Positions 38,134 to 47,958 of a DNA stretch of 64,000 nt are shown here, piece by piece (the stretch's first letter is position 1; each line of letters opens with the position of its first letter). The translations under genes were made by a program, and so were the position numbers. Origin of the DNA: Pseudomonas sp. GOM6 (GTDB lineage: Bacteria > Pseudomonadota > Gammaproteobacteria > Pseudomonadales > Pseudomonadaceae); NCBI RefSeq assembly GCF_029537485.1, contig NZ_JARPUS010000008.1, positions 1-64,000 of the forward strand, in the 5' to 3' direction. The notes below the pieces were generated by a model. It saw only the letters and a list, made by a program, of their open reading frames with translations. It ran no database searches and was not told where the DNA came from.

Positions 38134-39081
38134 GTGAACCTAAAACAAGCATTAGAAAAAATTCTGTCTGAATATTTAATCGAGAAAGAATCCAACTCAT
38201 TTAGTGGAAATACTCTGGCTGAGTTCTTGCGCTCAGAACTTCCAAAAATCATAAGCAACCTTCTCGGAGTTTCTGATCGCTATTTAGTGAAAGGCAGTGC
38301 AGGAAAAGGAGTATGGACCAACGTACCTTGGGCAGCAGTTCTTGACAAAACAGTGACAGACACACCTCAGAAGGGCTTCTATTTAGCCTACCTCTTTTGT
38401 GAAGACGGAAGCGGCTTATACATCTCGTTAAACCAAGGAGTAACGGATCTTAAACAGCAGTACGGAAGCTCCGTCAGAAACGCATTAAAAGTCAAATCGA
38501 GCGATTACGCAGCTCAAGTTCCACACAACTCACCTGGCGTATTAACAGGCCCAATAAATCTCAAAACCAGTCAAAGAATGGGCTTGGGCGAGCTCTATGA
38601 GAATGGTGCCATCTACTCCAGGCACTACCAAACAGGCGCACTACCAGCTAACTCAGAGCTAGAGGCTCACCTTAGCGAATTTATTGATTTGTACTTGCGA
38701 ATCGTTATAAATCAAAGCTCACAACAATCATCCACAATAGCGGAAGATGACGAAGATGGCTTGAGCGTTGAAGACGGCACCCGGCTCCGCGAGCACAAAC
38801 GAATCGAGAGAAATCAAAAACTCGCGAAAAAAGCAAAAGAATTACAAGGCTACATATGCAAGTCATGCGGCTTTGATTTTGAGAAAAAATATGGAGCGCT
38901 TGGTAAAGGCTTCATTGAGGCACACCACCTAACACCCGTAAGCACCCTGAAAGGTAAAAAAATAGGCTTAGATCCAAAAAAAGACTTCACAGTACTTTGC
39001 TCAAACTGTCACCGAATGATTCACAAAACAGAGTTCGTAGACCGCGTAGAAGAATTCAAAGCCGCGTATGTGGTCGTCTAA
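38134..39081 (+). CDS. MrcB-N (DUF3578) domain HNH endonuclease
   Basis: 315 residues from a GTG with AAAGGGAG upstream. Residues ~10-185 form an MrcB_N/DUF3578 domain (DRYLVKGSAGKGVWTNVPW, YLAYLFCEDGSGLYISLNQG). The C-terminus is an HNH nuclease with zinc cysteines CKSCGFDF and CSNCHRMIH and the catalytic FIEAHHLTPVS. Related single-protein enzymes are thought to be modification-dependent restriction nucleases. The gene is visibly richer in A+T than its neighbours and codon use differs, which suggests horizontal gain. It has no methylase partner here. A defence role is inferred. Confidence 0.88.
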   Translation: MNLKQALEKILSEYLIEKESNSFSGNTLAEFLRSELPKIISNLLGVSDRYLVKGSAGKGVWTNVPWAAVLDKTVTDTPQKGFYLAYLFCEDGSGLYISLNQGVTDLKQQYGSSVRNALKVKSSDYAAQVPHNSPGVLTGPINLKTSQRMGLGELYENGAIYSRHYQTGALPANSELEAHLSEFIDLYLRIVINQSSQQSSTIAEDDEDGLSVEDGTRLREHKRIERNQKLAKKAKELQGYICKSCGFDFEKKYGALGKGFIEAHHLTPVSTLKGKKIGLDPKKDFTVLCSNCHRMIHKTEFVDRVEEFKAAYVVV

Positions 39082-39219
39082 CTATGAGTAACAGCCAATA
39101 GAACCAATAGGGCACAGACCACGATTTCAAGAACTTGATCGTAATCTCCCTATTGACTCGGCGCTTTACATGACGGGTCTGCCACCAGGGAAAGCCCATT
39201 ATCGAAGCTGCCAGATAGC

Positions 39220-39515
39220 TTGGTTTCGCCCTGCTGGGCGACTCACTTTTTCCAATCGCCGGATGGCCGGCCCCGGAAAAGTAAGCAAAACGCTTGCCCC
39301 TCCATACGGCCCTGCGCTTCGCTTCGGGTTCGTGACCAGCCTTCGGCTGGCTCCATCGCCGCTCCCGGGGCCCGTCGCGAAGGGCCATTCATGCCTAGGC
39401 GGCCCCGGCCATCGACCTCTCGCGGCATCCATGCCGCTCAAGCCCCTCCTCGCCGATTGCGCTCACCCTGCTGAAAGGGGCGTTGGCGCGCTTGCAGTTT
39501 TGCCGATGTAGGTAA
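39220..39515 (+). repeat. ~290-bp non-coding repeat element, copy A
   Basis: Starts with TTGGTTTCGCCCTGCTGGGC, continues through AACGCTTGCCCCTCCATACG and CGCTTCGGG, then CGAAGGGCCAT and GAAAGGGGCG. The same blocks occur in the same order on the opposite strand at 39685-39973. Neither copy holds a credible gene. The two copies are diverged but share exact edges. Confidence 0.7.
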
Positions 39516-39576
39516 TGCACCGAGTTGCTTGCTTGATCTGTCAGGTCGCTCCAAGCGCACGATCCATGGGGCTTTT

Positions 39577-39647
39577 GTGGGAGCGGCTTCAGCCGCGATT
39601 AGCAGGCGACTCGGAGCTGCCCCAATCGCGGCTGAAGCCGCTCCCAC
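39577..39647. repeat. REP pair (type A) at the centre of the mirrored repeats
   Basis: Forward unit 39577-39599 (GTGGGAGCGGCTTCAGCCGC then GAT) and inverted unit 39625-39647 (ATCGCGGCTGAAGCCGC then TCCCAC), perfect complements of each other apart from the 25-base spacer. They lie midway between repeat copies A and B. Confidence 0.9.
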
Positions 39648-39684
39648 AAAAGCGAGCAGTCCTGTCAGCCACGGACACTCAAAC

Positions 39685-39973
39685 ATGACCTGATGGGCCG
39701 TAAAGCAACGCTGGGCACCACCCTAACCAGCAAAGCCGCAGGCGCGGCCCCGCCCCTTTCGTCCGGCTGAGTGGAGCCGTTGTGTAGAGGGGTAAGCCGC
39801 AGGACGCGGCGCAAGCGGCGATGGGCCAGGGATGGCCCTTCGCCGAGGCCCCTCGGAGCAATGGTGGAACGAAGGCACCCGAAGCGCAGCGTAGGGCCGT
39901 ATGCAGGGGCAAGCGTTTTTGCCTTCTTTTGTGGCGACTGACAAAAGAAGGTCGCCCAGCAGGGCGAAACCAA
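39685..39973 (-). repeat. ~290-bp non-coding repeat element, copy B
   Basis: Read on the minus strand from 39973 it begins TTGGTTTCGCCCTGCTGGGC, then AACGCTTGCCCCTGCATACG, GCTTCGGG, CGAAGGGCCAT and GAAAGGGGCG. It is the inverted counterpart of copy A. Translation in any frame gives Arg/Pro/Ala-rich text of the kind expected from GC-rich non-coding DNA. Confidence 0.7.
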
Positions 39974-40027
39974 TGCTTCAAGCACACGAGATAAGCGGCT
40001 TATGCGCGAGCTGATAGAGCAGCTTTT

Positions 40028-40090
40028 GTGGGAGGGGCCTTGGCCGCGACGCTTCTGTGCGGCCTAGGTCGCGGCCAAGGCCCCTCCTAC
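40028..40090. repeat. REP pair (type B)
   Basis: Forward unit 40028-40050 (GTGGGAGGGGCCTTGGCCGC then GAC) and inverted unit 40068-40090 (GTCGCGGCCAAGGCCCC then TCCTAC). The hairpin core GGGGCCTTGGCC replaces the GCGGCTTCAGCCGC of type A, while the head GTRGGAG is kept. It ends ten bases before the preA stop. Confidence 0.88.
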
Positions 40091-40099
40091 AAGCCCGTG

Positions 40100-41374
40100 T
40101 TACACCACCTCGCGGTAGGGGTTGCGCGGGTCCTGCGTCCAGTTCATGTAGGGCTTGTCCGTCGGCTGCTCGACCATGGTGATGCAGTTTTCCACCGGGC
40201 AGGTGATCTGGCACAGGTTGCAGCCCACGCAGTCCTCGTCCTTGACCTCGTACAGGCGCCCGCCCTCGGCCTTGGCCAGGCTTTCGATGGCCTGGTGCGA
40301 GGTGTCCTCGCAGGCGATGAAACAGCGGCCGCAGCCGATGCAGGCGTCCTGGTCGATCTTGGCGATGACCTGGTAGTTCATGTTCAGGTACTTCCAGTCG
40401 GTGGTGTTGGCCACCGCCTTGCCGGAGAAGTCGGCGATGCGCGCATAGCCCTTCTCGTCCATCCAGCGCGACAGGCCGTCCTTCATCTCTTCGACGATGC
40501 GAAAACCATGCAGCATGGCCGCCGTGCACACCTGCACCGAGCCGCAGCCAAGGGCGATGAACTCGGCAGCGTCGCGCCAGCTGCCGATACCGCCGATGCC
40601 GGAGATGGGCAGGCCGTGGGTGCTCGGGTCGCGGGCGATCTCGGCGACCATGTTCAGGGCGATCGGCTTGACCGCCGAGCCGCAGTAGCCGCCGTGGGTG
40701 CTGCGCCCGCCGACGATGGGGCGGGCGACCATGGCGTCGAGGTCGAGCGAGGTGATGGAGTTGATGGTGTTGATCAGCGACACCGCATCGGCGCCGCCGG
40801 CCAGGGCGGCGCGGGCCGGCATGCGCACGTCGGTGATGTTGGGGGTGAGTTTGACGATCACCGGCAGGCGGCAGTAGGTCTTGCACCAGCGGGTGACCAT
40901 TTCCACGTACTGTGGCACCTGGCCCACGGCCGCGCCCATGCCGCGCTCGGGCATGCCGTGCGGGCAGCCGAAGTTGAGCTCGATGGCGTCGGCGCCGGTG
41001 GCCTCGACCAGCGGCAGGATGAATTTCCACGACTCCTCTTCGCAGGGCACCATCAGCGAGACGATCAGCGCGCGGTCGGGCCAGTTCTTCTTCACCTGCT
41101 CGATCTCGCGCAGGTTGATTTCCAGGCTGCGGTCGGTGATCAGCTCGATGTTGTTGAAGCCCAGCACCTCGCGGTTCTTGCCGTAGTGCGCGGAGTAACG
41201 CGAGGAGACGTTGACCGCCGCCGGGTCCTCGCCGAGGGTTTTCCACACCACCCCGCCCCAGCCTGCCTCGAAGGCGCGCTCGACGTTGTAGGCCTTGTCG
41301 GTGGGCGGCGCGGAGGCCAGCCAGAAGGGGTTGGGCGCCTTGATGCCGGCGAAATCGATCGACAGGTCAGCCAT
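40100..41374 (-). CDS. preA: NAD-dependent dihydropyrimidine dehydrogenase subunit PreA
   Basis: 424 residues from the ATG at 41372-41374, which overlaps the preT stop as ATGA. The N-terminal dihydroorotate-dehydrogenase-like FMN barrel begins DLSIDFAGIKAPNPFWLASA and contains ELNFGCPHGMPERGMGAAVG and PISGIGGIGSW. The C-terminus has two 4Fe-4S motifs, CIGCGRCFIACEDTSHQ and CVGCNLCQITCPVENC. With PreT it reduces uracil or thymine to the dihydropyrimidine using NADH, the first step of reductive pyrimidine catabolism. The four genes from here to 47.6 kb cover three steps and uptake. Confidence 0.95.
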   Translation of the reverse strand: MADLSIDFAGIKAPNPFWLASAPPTDKAYNVERAFEAGWGGVVWKTLGEDPAAVNVSSRYSAHYGKNREVLGFNNIELITDRSLEINLREIEQVKKNWPDRALIVSLMVPCEEESWKFILPLVEATGADAIELNFGCPHGMPERGMGAAVGQVPQYVEMVTRWCKTYCRLPVIVKLTPNITDVRMPARAALAGGADAVSLINTINSITSLDLDAMVARPIVGGRSTHGGYCGSAVKPIALNMVAEIARDPSTHGLPISGIGGIGSWRDAAEFIALGCGSVQVCTAAMLHGFRIVEEMKDGLSRWMDEKGYARIADFSGKAVANTTDWKYLNMNYQVIAKIDQDACIGCGRCFIACEDTSHQAIESLAKAEGGRLYEVKDEDCVGCNLCQITCPVENCITMVEQPTDKPYMNWTQDPRNPYREVV

Positions 41375-42738
41375 CACGCCACCTCCACTTGAGTCATTAG
41401 GTCCTGGTGAATGGCCTGGGCGGCCAGCTTGCCGTGCTGCACGGCCTGTACGGTGAGGTCTTGGCCCGGCTGCACGCAGTCGCCGCCGGCATACACGCCG
41501 GGCAGGCTGGTGCGGAACGCGGCGTCGACCCAGATGCGCTCGCCGTCGCGGCGCAGTTCGCTGGCCGTGGCATCGCTCAGCGCGGCCGGCTCGAAGGCCT
41601 GACCGATGGCTTTGAAGATGCCGCTGGCAGGCAGCTCGAACGGCTCGCCGCAGTCCTGCAGGCGGCCCTCGACCAGCTCGGTGCGGGCGAACTGCATACC
41701 GCGCACGCAACCCTGCTCATCGAGCAGCACCTGCTGCGGACGCGCCCAGGTCAGCAGGCGCACGCCGTTGGCCTTGGCAATTTCCTGCTCGTGGCCGGTG
41801 GCGCCCATTTCGGCGAAGCCGCGGCGATAGACCAGGGTCACTTCCTCCGCGCCGAGGCGCTTCATCTGCACCGCCATGTCGATGGCGGTGTTGCCGGCGC
41901 CGAGCACCAGGCACTGGCGCGCCAGCGGCAAGGTGGCGTAGTCGTCGCTTTGGCGCAGCGCCTTGATCCACTGGGTGGCGGCGGCCAGGCCGGGGGCATC
42001 CTCGCCGGTCAGGCCGAGCTGGCGGCTGGCACCCAGGCCGAGGCCGAGGAACACCGCATCGTATTCGCGGTACAACGCACCGAGGTCGAGGTTGTCACCC
42101 AGGCGCTGGCCGGTGCGCAGTTCGATACCGCCGATGCCGAGGAGAAACTCCACCTCGCGCTGGGCGAAGTCGTCCGGCAGCTTGTACTGGGCGATGCCGT
42201 ACTGGTTGAGGCCGCCGGCCTTGTCCTCGGCCTCGAACAGCACCACGTCGTGGCCGAGCATGGCCAGCCGGTGGGCGCAGGACAGCCCGGCCGGGCCGGC
42301 GCCGACCACGGCGATGCGCCGGCCGCTGGACTCGGCGCGCTGGAACGGATGCTCGCTGAAGTCGCTGTTATCGAGGGCGAAGCGTTGCAGCTGGCCGATC
42401 AGCACCGGCGCACATTCCTGGGCGTTGTTCCGCACGCAGGCCTGCTGGCAGAGGATCTCCGTGGGGCATACGCGGGCGCAGCTGCCGCCGAGGATGTTGG
42501 CTTCGAGAATGGTCTGCGCGGCGCCGCGCACGTTGTCCTGGGCGATGTTGCGGATGAACGAAGGGATGTTGATCTCGCTGGGACAGGCGGTGATGCAAGG
42601 CGCGTCGTAGCAGTACAGGCAGCGCTCGCTTTCGAGCTGCGCCTGGCGTGCGTTGAGCGGCGGCGTGAGGTCGCCGAACTGGCTGGCCAGCTCGGCATGG
42701 GGGGCCGAGGGCCGGGGTAGATGGTCGAGGTCGATCAC
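41374..42738 (-). CDS. preT: Dihydropyrimidine dehydrogenase subunit PreT
   Basis: 454 residues from a GTG at 42736-42738. The GltD-like N-terminus has the Fe-S cysteines in CLYCYDAPCITACPSEINIP and CARVCPTEILCQQACV; FAD binding is at VVGAGPAGLSCAHRLAMLG and NAD binding at LVLGAGNTAIDMAVQM; the C-terminal FAD motif is VYAGGDCVQPG. PreT passes electrons from NADH to PreA. It is upstream of and overlaps preA, and lies 112 bases downstream of the dihydropyrimidinase gene in the same direction. Confidence 0.95.
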   Translation of the reverse strand: MIDLDHLPRPSAPHAELASQFGDLTPPLNARQAQLESERCLYCYDAPCITACPSEINIPSFIRNIAQDNVRGAAQTILEANILGGSCARVCPTEILCQQACVRNNAQECAPVLIGQLQRFALDNSDFSEHPFQRAESSGRRIAVVGAGPAGLSCAHRLAMLGHDVVLFEAEDKAGGLNQYGIAQYKLPDDFAQREVEFLLGIGGIELRTGQRLGDNLDLGALYREYDAVFLGLGLGASRQLGLTGEDAPGLAAATQWIKALRQSDDYATLPLARQCLVLGAGNTAIDMAVQMKRLGAEEVTLVYRRGFAEMGATGHEQEIAKANGVRLLTWARPQQVLLDEQGCVRGMQFARTELVEGRLQDCGEPFELPASGIFKAIGQAFEPAALSDATASELRRDGERIWVDAAFRTSLPGVYAGGDCVQPGQDLTVQAVQHGKLAAQAIHQDLMTQVEVA

Positions 42739-42850
42739 GGTGCTTGCCTCTGGTGCTGTTGTTATCGGTGCGCCGCGGCGAGGCGGCGGGCAAGGCAGCT
42801 AGGAAATGAACAACGGCTGCGCTCTGCGGCACAGTCCGCAAAGGTATGGC

Positions 42851-44350
<1,500 letters not shown>

Positions 44351-44432
44351 CTATCCGCACAGAACGATTCATGCAAGCAGGCCATAGGCACCCACTAACA
44401 TCTATCAAGATATTGTTTTAAAAGGATATTTT

Positions 44433-44504
44433 ATGAAAATCACCAAAATGGTGAGGACCGCGCACCAGTTTGACCCATACGTCAGCTTTTGCTTTGAAAG
44501 GTGA
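44433..44504 (+). CDS. Possible 23-codon leader peptide ahead of the NCS1 permease
   Basis: An ATG with AAAAGGA eight bases upstream opens a 23-residue frame (begins MKITKMVRTAHQF) ending at TGA 44502-44504, 296 bases before the permease start. It overlaps both a RutR-like site and the CGCACCAGTTTGA repeat, so it may be only a chance frame within regulatory DNA. The remaining part of the 510-base gap 44291-44800 shows no other gene; it must hold promoters for both directions. Confidence 0.25.
   Translation: MKITKMVRTAHQFDPYVSFCFER
44470..44485. promoter_or_regulatory. RutR-like 16-bp site in the divergent pyrimidine promoter region
   Basis: TTGACCCATACGTCAG has the left half TTGACC and GTCA of the right half. 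It sits within the first CGCACCAGTTTGA (44461-44473), which recurs at 44572-44584, 111 bases away. Position between the dihydropyrimidinase and permease genes would allow control of both. Confidence 0.45.
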
Positions 44505-44800
44505 AAAATCAGACAAAACAGGCAGTTGCTCGCCGGCGGCGGAAACCGGCAGCGGGCAAAAAATATTTTCACGCACCAGTTTGAAACCTGCCGCCGAGGA
44601 CAGCATTGCCAGAACCACCGCCGATGGTGTTGCATGGCGAAGCGGCCACCCGGCGCAAGTGCCCGTATTGCCTGGGCATGGCGAGTATTTCCGACCGTTC
44701 GGACAGTTTCGGCACGCTTATTGACTGTGGCCTCAGCCGTCAGCGTGAAGGCTCTGCCGCACGCATAAGAACAGCGATACGACGACACTGGAGAGGCCCC

Positions 44801-46291
44801 ATGCACAGCAGAACCGAGGTCACGGCCCAAGACGGGCTCTACGAAATGAACGCCGGCGCGGAGGTGCTCGACAGCCCGCGCTACAACGAAGACATCGCGC
44901 CGACCAAGGTGGCCGAGCGCACCTGGCGCAGCGTGCACATCACCGCGCTGTGGGTCGGCATGGCCATCTGCGTGCCCACCTACACCCTGGGCGGTGTGCT
45001 CACCGCCTACTTCGGCCTGTCGGTCGGCGAGGCGCTGCTGACCATCCTGCTGGCCAACATCGTGGTGCTGATCCCGCTCACCCTCAACGCCTTCCCCGGC
45101 ACCAAGTACGGCATCCCCTTCCCGGTGGTGCTGCGCTCCTCGTTCGGCATCCTCGGCTCCAACGTGCCGTGCCTGGTGCGCGCCCTGGTGGCCTGCGGCT
45201 GGTTCGGCATCCAGACCATGTTCGGCGGCCTGGCCATCCACCTGTTCCTCGGCTCGATCTTCCCCGACTGGAAGGCCCTCGGCGGCATCGGCGAGGTGAT
45301 CGGCTTCTTCGTGTTCTGGGCACTCAACCTGTGGGTGGTGCTGCGCGGCGCCGAGTCGATCAAATGGCTGGAAACCCTCTCCGCCCCGCTGCTGCTGGCC
45401 GTCGGTGTCGGCCTGCTGGCCTGGGCCATGCCGCAGGTGTCGTTGAGCGAACTGCTGGCGCAGCCGCCCAAGCGTCCGGAAGGTGACGGCGTGGCCAGCT
45501 ACTTCTTCGCCGGCCTCACCGCCATGGTCGGCTTCTGGGCCACCCTGTCGCTGAACATCCCGGACTTCAGCCGCTATGCGCGCAGCCAGAAGGACCAGAT
45601 CATCGGCCAGGTGGTCGGCCTGCCGCTGACCATGTTCCTGTTCGCCGCGCTCGGCGTGGTGCTCACCGCCGCCTCGGCCTCGCTGGTCGGCGAAACCGTG
45701 GCCGACCCGGTCAGCCTGATCGGCCATATCGACAGCCCGGTCTGGGTCGCCCTGGCCATGGCGCTGATCATCATCGCCACGCTGTCGACCAACACCGCGG
45801 CCAACATCGTGTCGCCGACCAATGACTTCCAGAACATCGCGCCGAAGCTGATCAACCGTACCAAGGCGGTGCTGATCACCGGCCTGGTCGGCCTGCTGCT
45901 GATGGGCCACGAGCTGCTGAAGAAGGCCGGCGTGATCGCCTCCGACGTCAGCCTGGAAAGCCTCTACTCCAACTGGCTGCTGGGCTACTCCAGCCTGCTC
46001 GGGCCGATTGCCGGGATCATGGTGGTCGACTACTTCCTGGTGCGCCGCCAGCAGCTCGATCTGCCGTCGCTGTACCTCGACGGCGGCGCCTACCCGGCGG
46101 TCAATTGGGCCGGCTTCATCGCCCTCGGCGTGCCGGTGGCGCTGACCGTGCTGGCCATGACCACCGGCCTGCTCGGCTGGTTCTACAGCTACGGCTGGTT
46201 CACCGGCTCGCTGCTCGGTGGCGCTCTGTACTACCTCTGCGCCGGCCTCAAGCTCGGCAGCCTGAGCGGCGCGCGCAAGGCCGCCGCCTGA
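44801..46291 (+). CDS. NCS1 family nucleobase/hydantoin:cation symporter
   Basis: 496 residues from the ATG at 44801, with GGAGAGG upstream. About twelve membrane spans; NCS1 motifs include YNEDIAPTKVAERTWRSVHI at the N-terminus, ALWVGMAICVPTYTLGG, FPGTKYGIPFPVVLRSSFGI and ATLSLNIPDFSRYARSQKDQ. NCS1 proteins bring in uracil, allantoin, hydantoins or related bases with protons or sodium. The gene sits among dihydropyrimidinase and carbamoyl-amidohydrolase genes, so uracil, thymine or dihydropyrimidines are likely substrates. Confidence 0.94.
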   Translation: MHSRTEVTAQDGLYEMNAGAEVLDSPRYNEDIAPTKVAERTWRSVHITALWVGMAICVPTYTLGGVLTAYFGLSVGEALLTILLANIVVLIPLTLNAFPGTKYGIPFPVVLRSSFGILGSNVPCLVRALVACGWFGIQTMFGGLAIHLFLGSIFPDWKALGGIGEVIGFFVFWALNLWVVLRGAESIKWLETLSAPLLLAVGVGLLAWAMPQVSLSELLAQPPKRPEGDGVASYFFAGLTAMVGFWATLSLNIPDFSRYARSQKDQIIGQVVGLPLTMFLFAALGVVLTAASASLVGETVADPVSLIGHIDSPVWVALAMALIIIATLSTNTAANIVSPTNDFQNIAPKLINRTKAVLITGLVGLLLMGHELLKKAGVIASDVSLESLYSNWLLGYSSLLGPIAGIMVVDYFLVRRQQLDLPSLYLDGGAYPAVNWAGFIALGVPVALTVLAMTTGLLGWFYSYGWFTGSLLGGALYYLCAGLKLGSLSGARKAAA

Positions 46292-46299
46292 TCCCCCCT

Positions 46300-46321
46300 G
46301 CCGGCGCCGCACGGCGCCGGC
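46300..46321. other. Perfect GC hairpin between permease and amidohydrolase genes
   Basis: GCCGGCGCCG and CGGCGCCGGC form a 10-bp palindromic stem around CA, nine bases after the permease stop, with no T tract. It may stabilise the upstream message or pause polymerase within the operon. Confidence 0.5.
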
Positions 46322-46337
46322 TTCTCGGAGAGCGACC

Positions 46338-47594
46338 ATGAACACACTCGACAGCGTGCTGGGCAGCCCTGCCCGGCATATCGACAGCGCACGCCTGTGG
46401 CAATCGCTGATGGACCTGGCCCGGCTCGGCGCCACCACCAAGGGCGGCGTCTGCCGCCTGGCCCTGAGCGACCTCGACCGCCAGGCCCGCGACCTGTTCG
46501 TTGGCTGGTGCGAAGACGCCGGCTGCACGGTCAGCGTCGACGCCATCGGCAACATCTTCGCCCGCCGCGCCGGGCGCAATCTGGCGCTGGCGCCGGTGAT
46601 GACCGGCAGCCACATCGACACCCAGCCCACCGGCGGCAAGTTCGACGGCTGCTTCGGCGTGATGGCCGGCCTGGAAGTGCTGCGCACCCTCAATGACCTC
46701 GGCGTGCAGACCGAGGCGCCGCTGGAAGTGGTGGTGTGGACCAACGAGGAAGGCTCACGCTTCGCCCCGTGCATGATGGGCTCCGGCGTGTTCGCCGAGA
46801 AATTCACCCTGGACGATACCCTGGCCATCCGCGATGCCGATGGCGTCAGCGTCGGCGAGGCGCTGCAGGCCATCGGCTACGCCGGCAACCGCGCACCCAG
46901 CGGCCACGCGGTGGGCGCCTACTACGAGGCGCATATCGAGCAGGGCCCGATCCTCGAAGACCAGGCCAAGACCATCGGCGTGGTGCTCGGCGCGCTGGGG
47001 CAGAAGTGGTTCGACCTGCACCTGAGCGGCGTCGAGGCCCATGCCGGCCCCACGCCGATGCACCTGCGCAAGGACGCCCTGGTCGGCGCCGCGGAGATCG
47101 TCAGCGCGCTCAACCGCATCGCCCACAGCCACCAGCCGCACGCCTGCGGCACGGTCGGCTGCCTCAACCTGCGCCCCGGCTCGCGCAACGTGATCCCCGG
47201 CGAGGTGTGGATGACCCTGGACATGCGCCACCTCGACCCGGCCCAGCTGGACGACATGGTCGGCGAGATCCGCCAGGTCATCGAGGCCAGCTGCGCGCGC
47301 CACGGCCTGAGCTACGAGCTGACGCCCACCGCCGACTTCCCGCCGCTGTACTTCAACGCCGCGTGCGTCGAGGCCGTGCGCCAGTCCGCCGCCGAGATGG
47401 GGCTGTCGCACATGGACATCGTCAGCGGCGCCGGCCACGACGCCATCTTCCTCGCCGAACTGGCCCCGGCCGGGATGATCTTCGTGCCCTGCGAGGGCGG
47501 CATCAGCCACAACGAGATCGAGAACGCCGACCCCGAGCACCTCGCCGCCGGCTGCGAAGTACTGCTGCGCGCGATGCTGCGCAGCGCCGGCTGA
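46338..47594 (+). CDS. N-carbamoyl-beta-alanine amidohydrolase (M20 hydantoinase/carbamoylase family)
   Basis: 418 residues; GGAGAG precedes the ATG. The M20-type dinuclear zinc site is visible: TGSHIDTQPTGGKFDGCFGV supplies His and Asp, WTNEEGSRFAPCMMGSGVF the Glu pair, YYEAHIEQGP another ligand, and VSGAGHDA the last His region. The enzyme cleaves N-carbamoyl-beta-alanine (or the thymine-derived analogue) to beta-alanine, CO2 and ammonia, the third step after PreAT and dihydropyrimidinase. It follows the NCS1 gene in the rightward arm. A beta-alanine aminotransferase is not in the window. Confidence 0.93.
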   Translation: MNTLDSVLGSPARHIDSARLWQSLMDLARLGATTKGGVCRLALSDLDRQARDLFVGWCEDAGCTVSVDAIGNIFARRAGRNLALAPVMTGSHIDTQPTGGKFDGCFGVMAGLEVLRTLNDLGVQTEAPLEVVVWTNEEGSRFAPCMMGSGVFAEKFTLDDTLAIRDADGVSVGEALQAIGYAGNRAPSGHAVGAYYEAHIEQGPILEDQAKTIGVVLGALGQKWFDLHLSGVEAHAGPTPMHLRKDALVGAAEIVSALNRIAHSHQPHACGTVGCLNLRPGSRNVIPGEVWMTLDMRHLDPAQLDDMVGEIRQVIEASCARHGLSYELTPTADFPPLYFNAACVEAVRQSAAEMGLSHMDIVSGAGHDAIFLAELAPAGMIFVPCEGGISHNEIENADPEHLAAGCEVLLRAMLRSAG

Positions 47595-47601
47595 ACGCGG
47601 C

Positions 47602-47904
47602 TCAAGCGCGCGGGTTGAAGGCCAGCACGTCCGCCTCGATCACCGACTGCTCCAGGATCAGCGGCTCCACCAGGGGCCGGCTGGCCTGGAAGTGTGCGGT
47701 CTGCATATGGGCATCCAGCGCGGCCTCGTCGCTGTACACCTCGTACAACCAGACCAGGTCCGCCTCGTGGCGGTCGCGCAGCACATCGAAGGCCAGGCAG
47801 CCCGGTTCGTCGCGCACCGAGGCGGCGGCGTTGACGCGCATGGCGTCCATGAAGACGTCGAGACTCCCCGGACGCAGACGGGTCTTGAGCAGGATGCTGT
47901 ACAT
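47602..47904 (-). CDS. Antibiotic biosynthesis monooxygenase (ABM) domain protein
   Basis: 100 residues; AGGAGAG lies upstream of the ATG (47902-47904). The dimeric alpha-beta ABM fold is shown by MYSILLKTRLRPGS, ASVRDEPGCLAFDVLRD and LYEVYSDEAALDAHMQTAHF. Members are small quinol monooxygenases or LsrG-like isomerases; substrate unknown. It converges on the amidohydrolase gene, seven bases apart, and diverges from the VOC gene across a 54-base promoter region with a palindrome. Confidence 0.88.
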   Translation of the reverse strand: MYSILLKTRLRPGSLDVFMDAMRVNAAASVRDEPGCLAFDVLRDRHEADLVWLYEVYSDEAALDAHMQTAHFQASRPLVEPLILEQSVIEADVLAFNPRA

Positions 47905-47936
47905 GACCTCTCCTTTTGTACGAATATTGACTTAAT

Positions 47937-47948
47937 TTTGTATACAAA
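47937..47948. promoter_or_regulatory. Palindrome TTTGTATACAAA between divergent ABM and VOC genes
   Basis: A perfect 12-bp palindrome lies ten bases upstream of the VOC start, next to an AT-rich stretch with TTGACT (47928-47933) and TTGTAC on the other strand. TTGTATACAA is typical of GntR-family operators; no GntR gene other than hutC is present, so the binder is unknown. Confidence 0.5.
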
Positions 47949-47958
47949 GTGGAGAGCC

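Noticed and set aside
39720..39990. Short open frames within repeat copy B
   Set aside because: No ribosome site, Arg/Pro-rich translation, and the same DNA recurs in inverted copy A; treated as non-coding repeat.
44405..46873. Very long open frame opposite the NCS1 permease and amidohydrolase genes
   Set aside because: It is antisense to two well-supported genes, has low-complexity His/Gln/Arg/Gly-rich translation, and follows from third-position GC bias.
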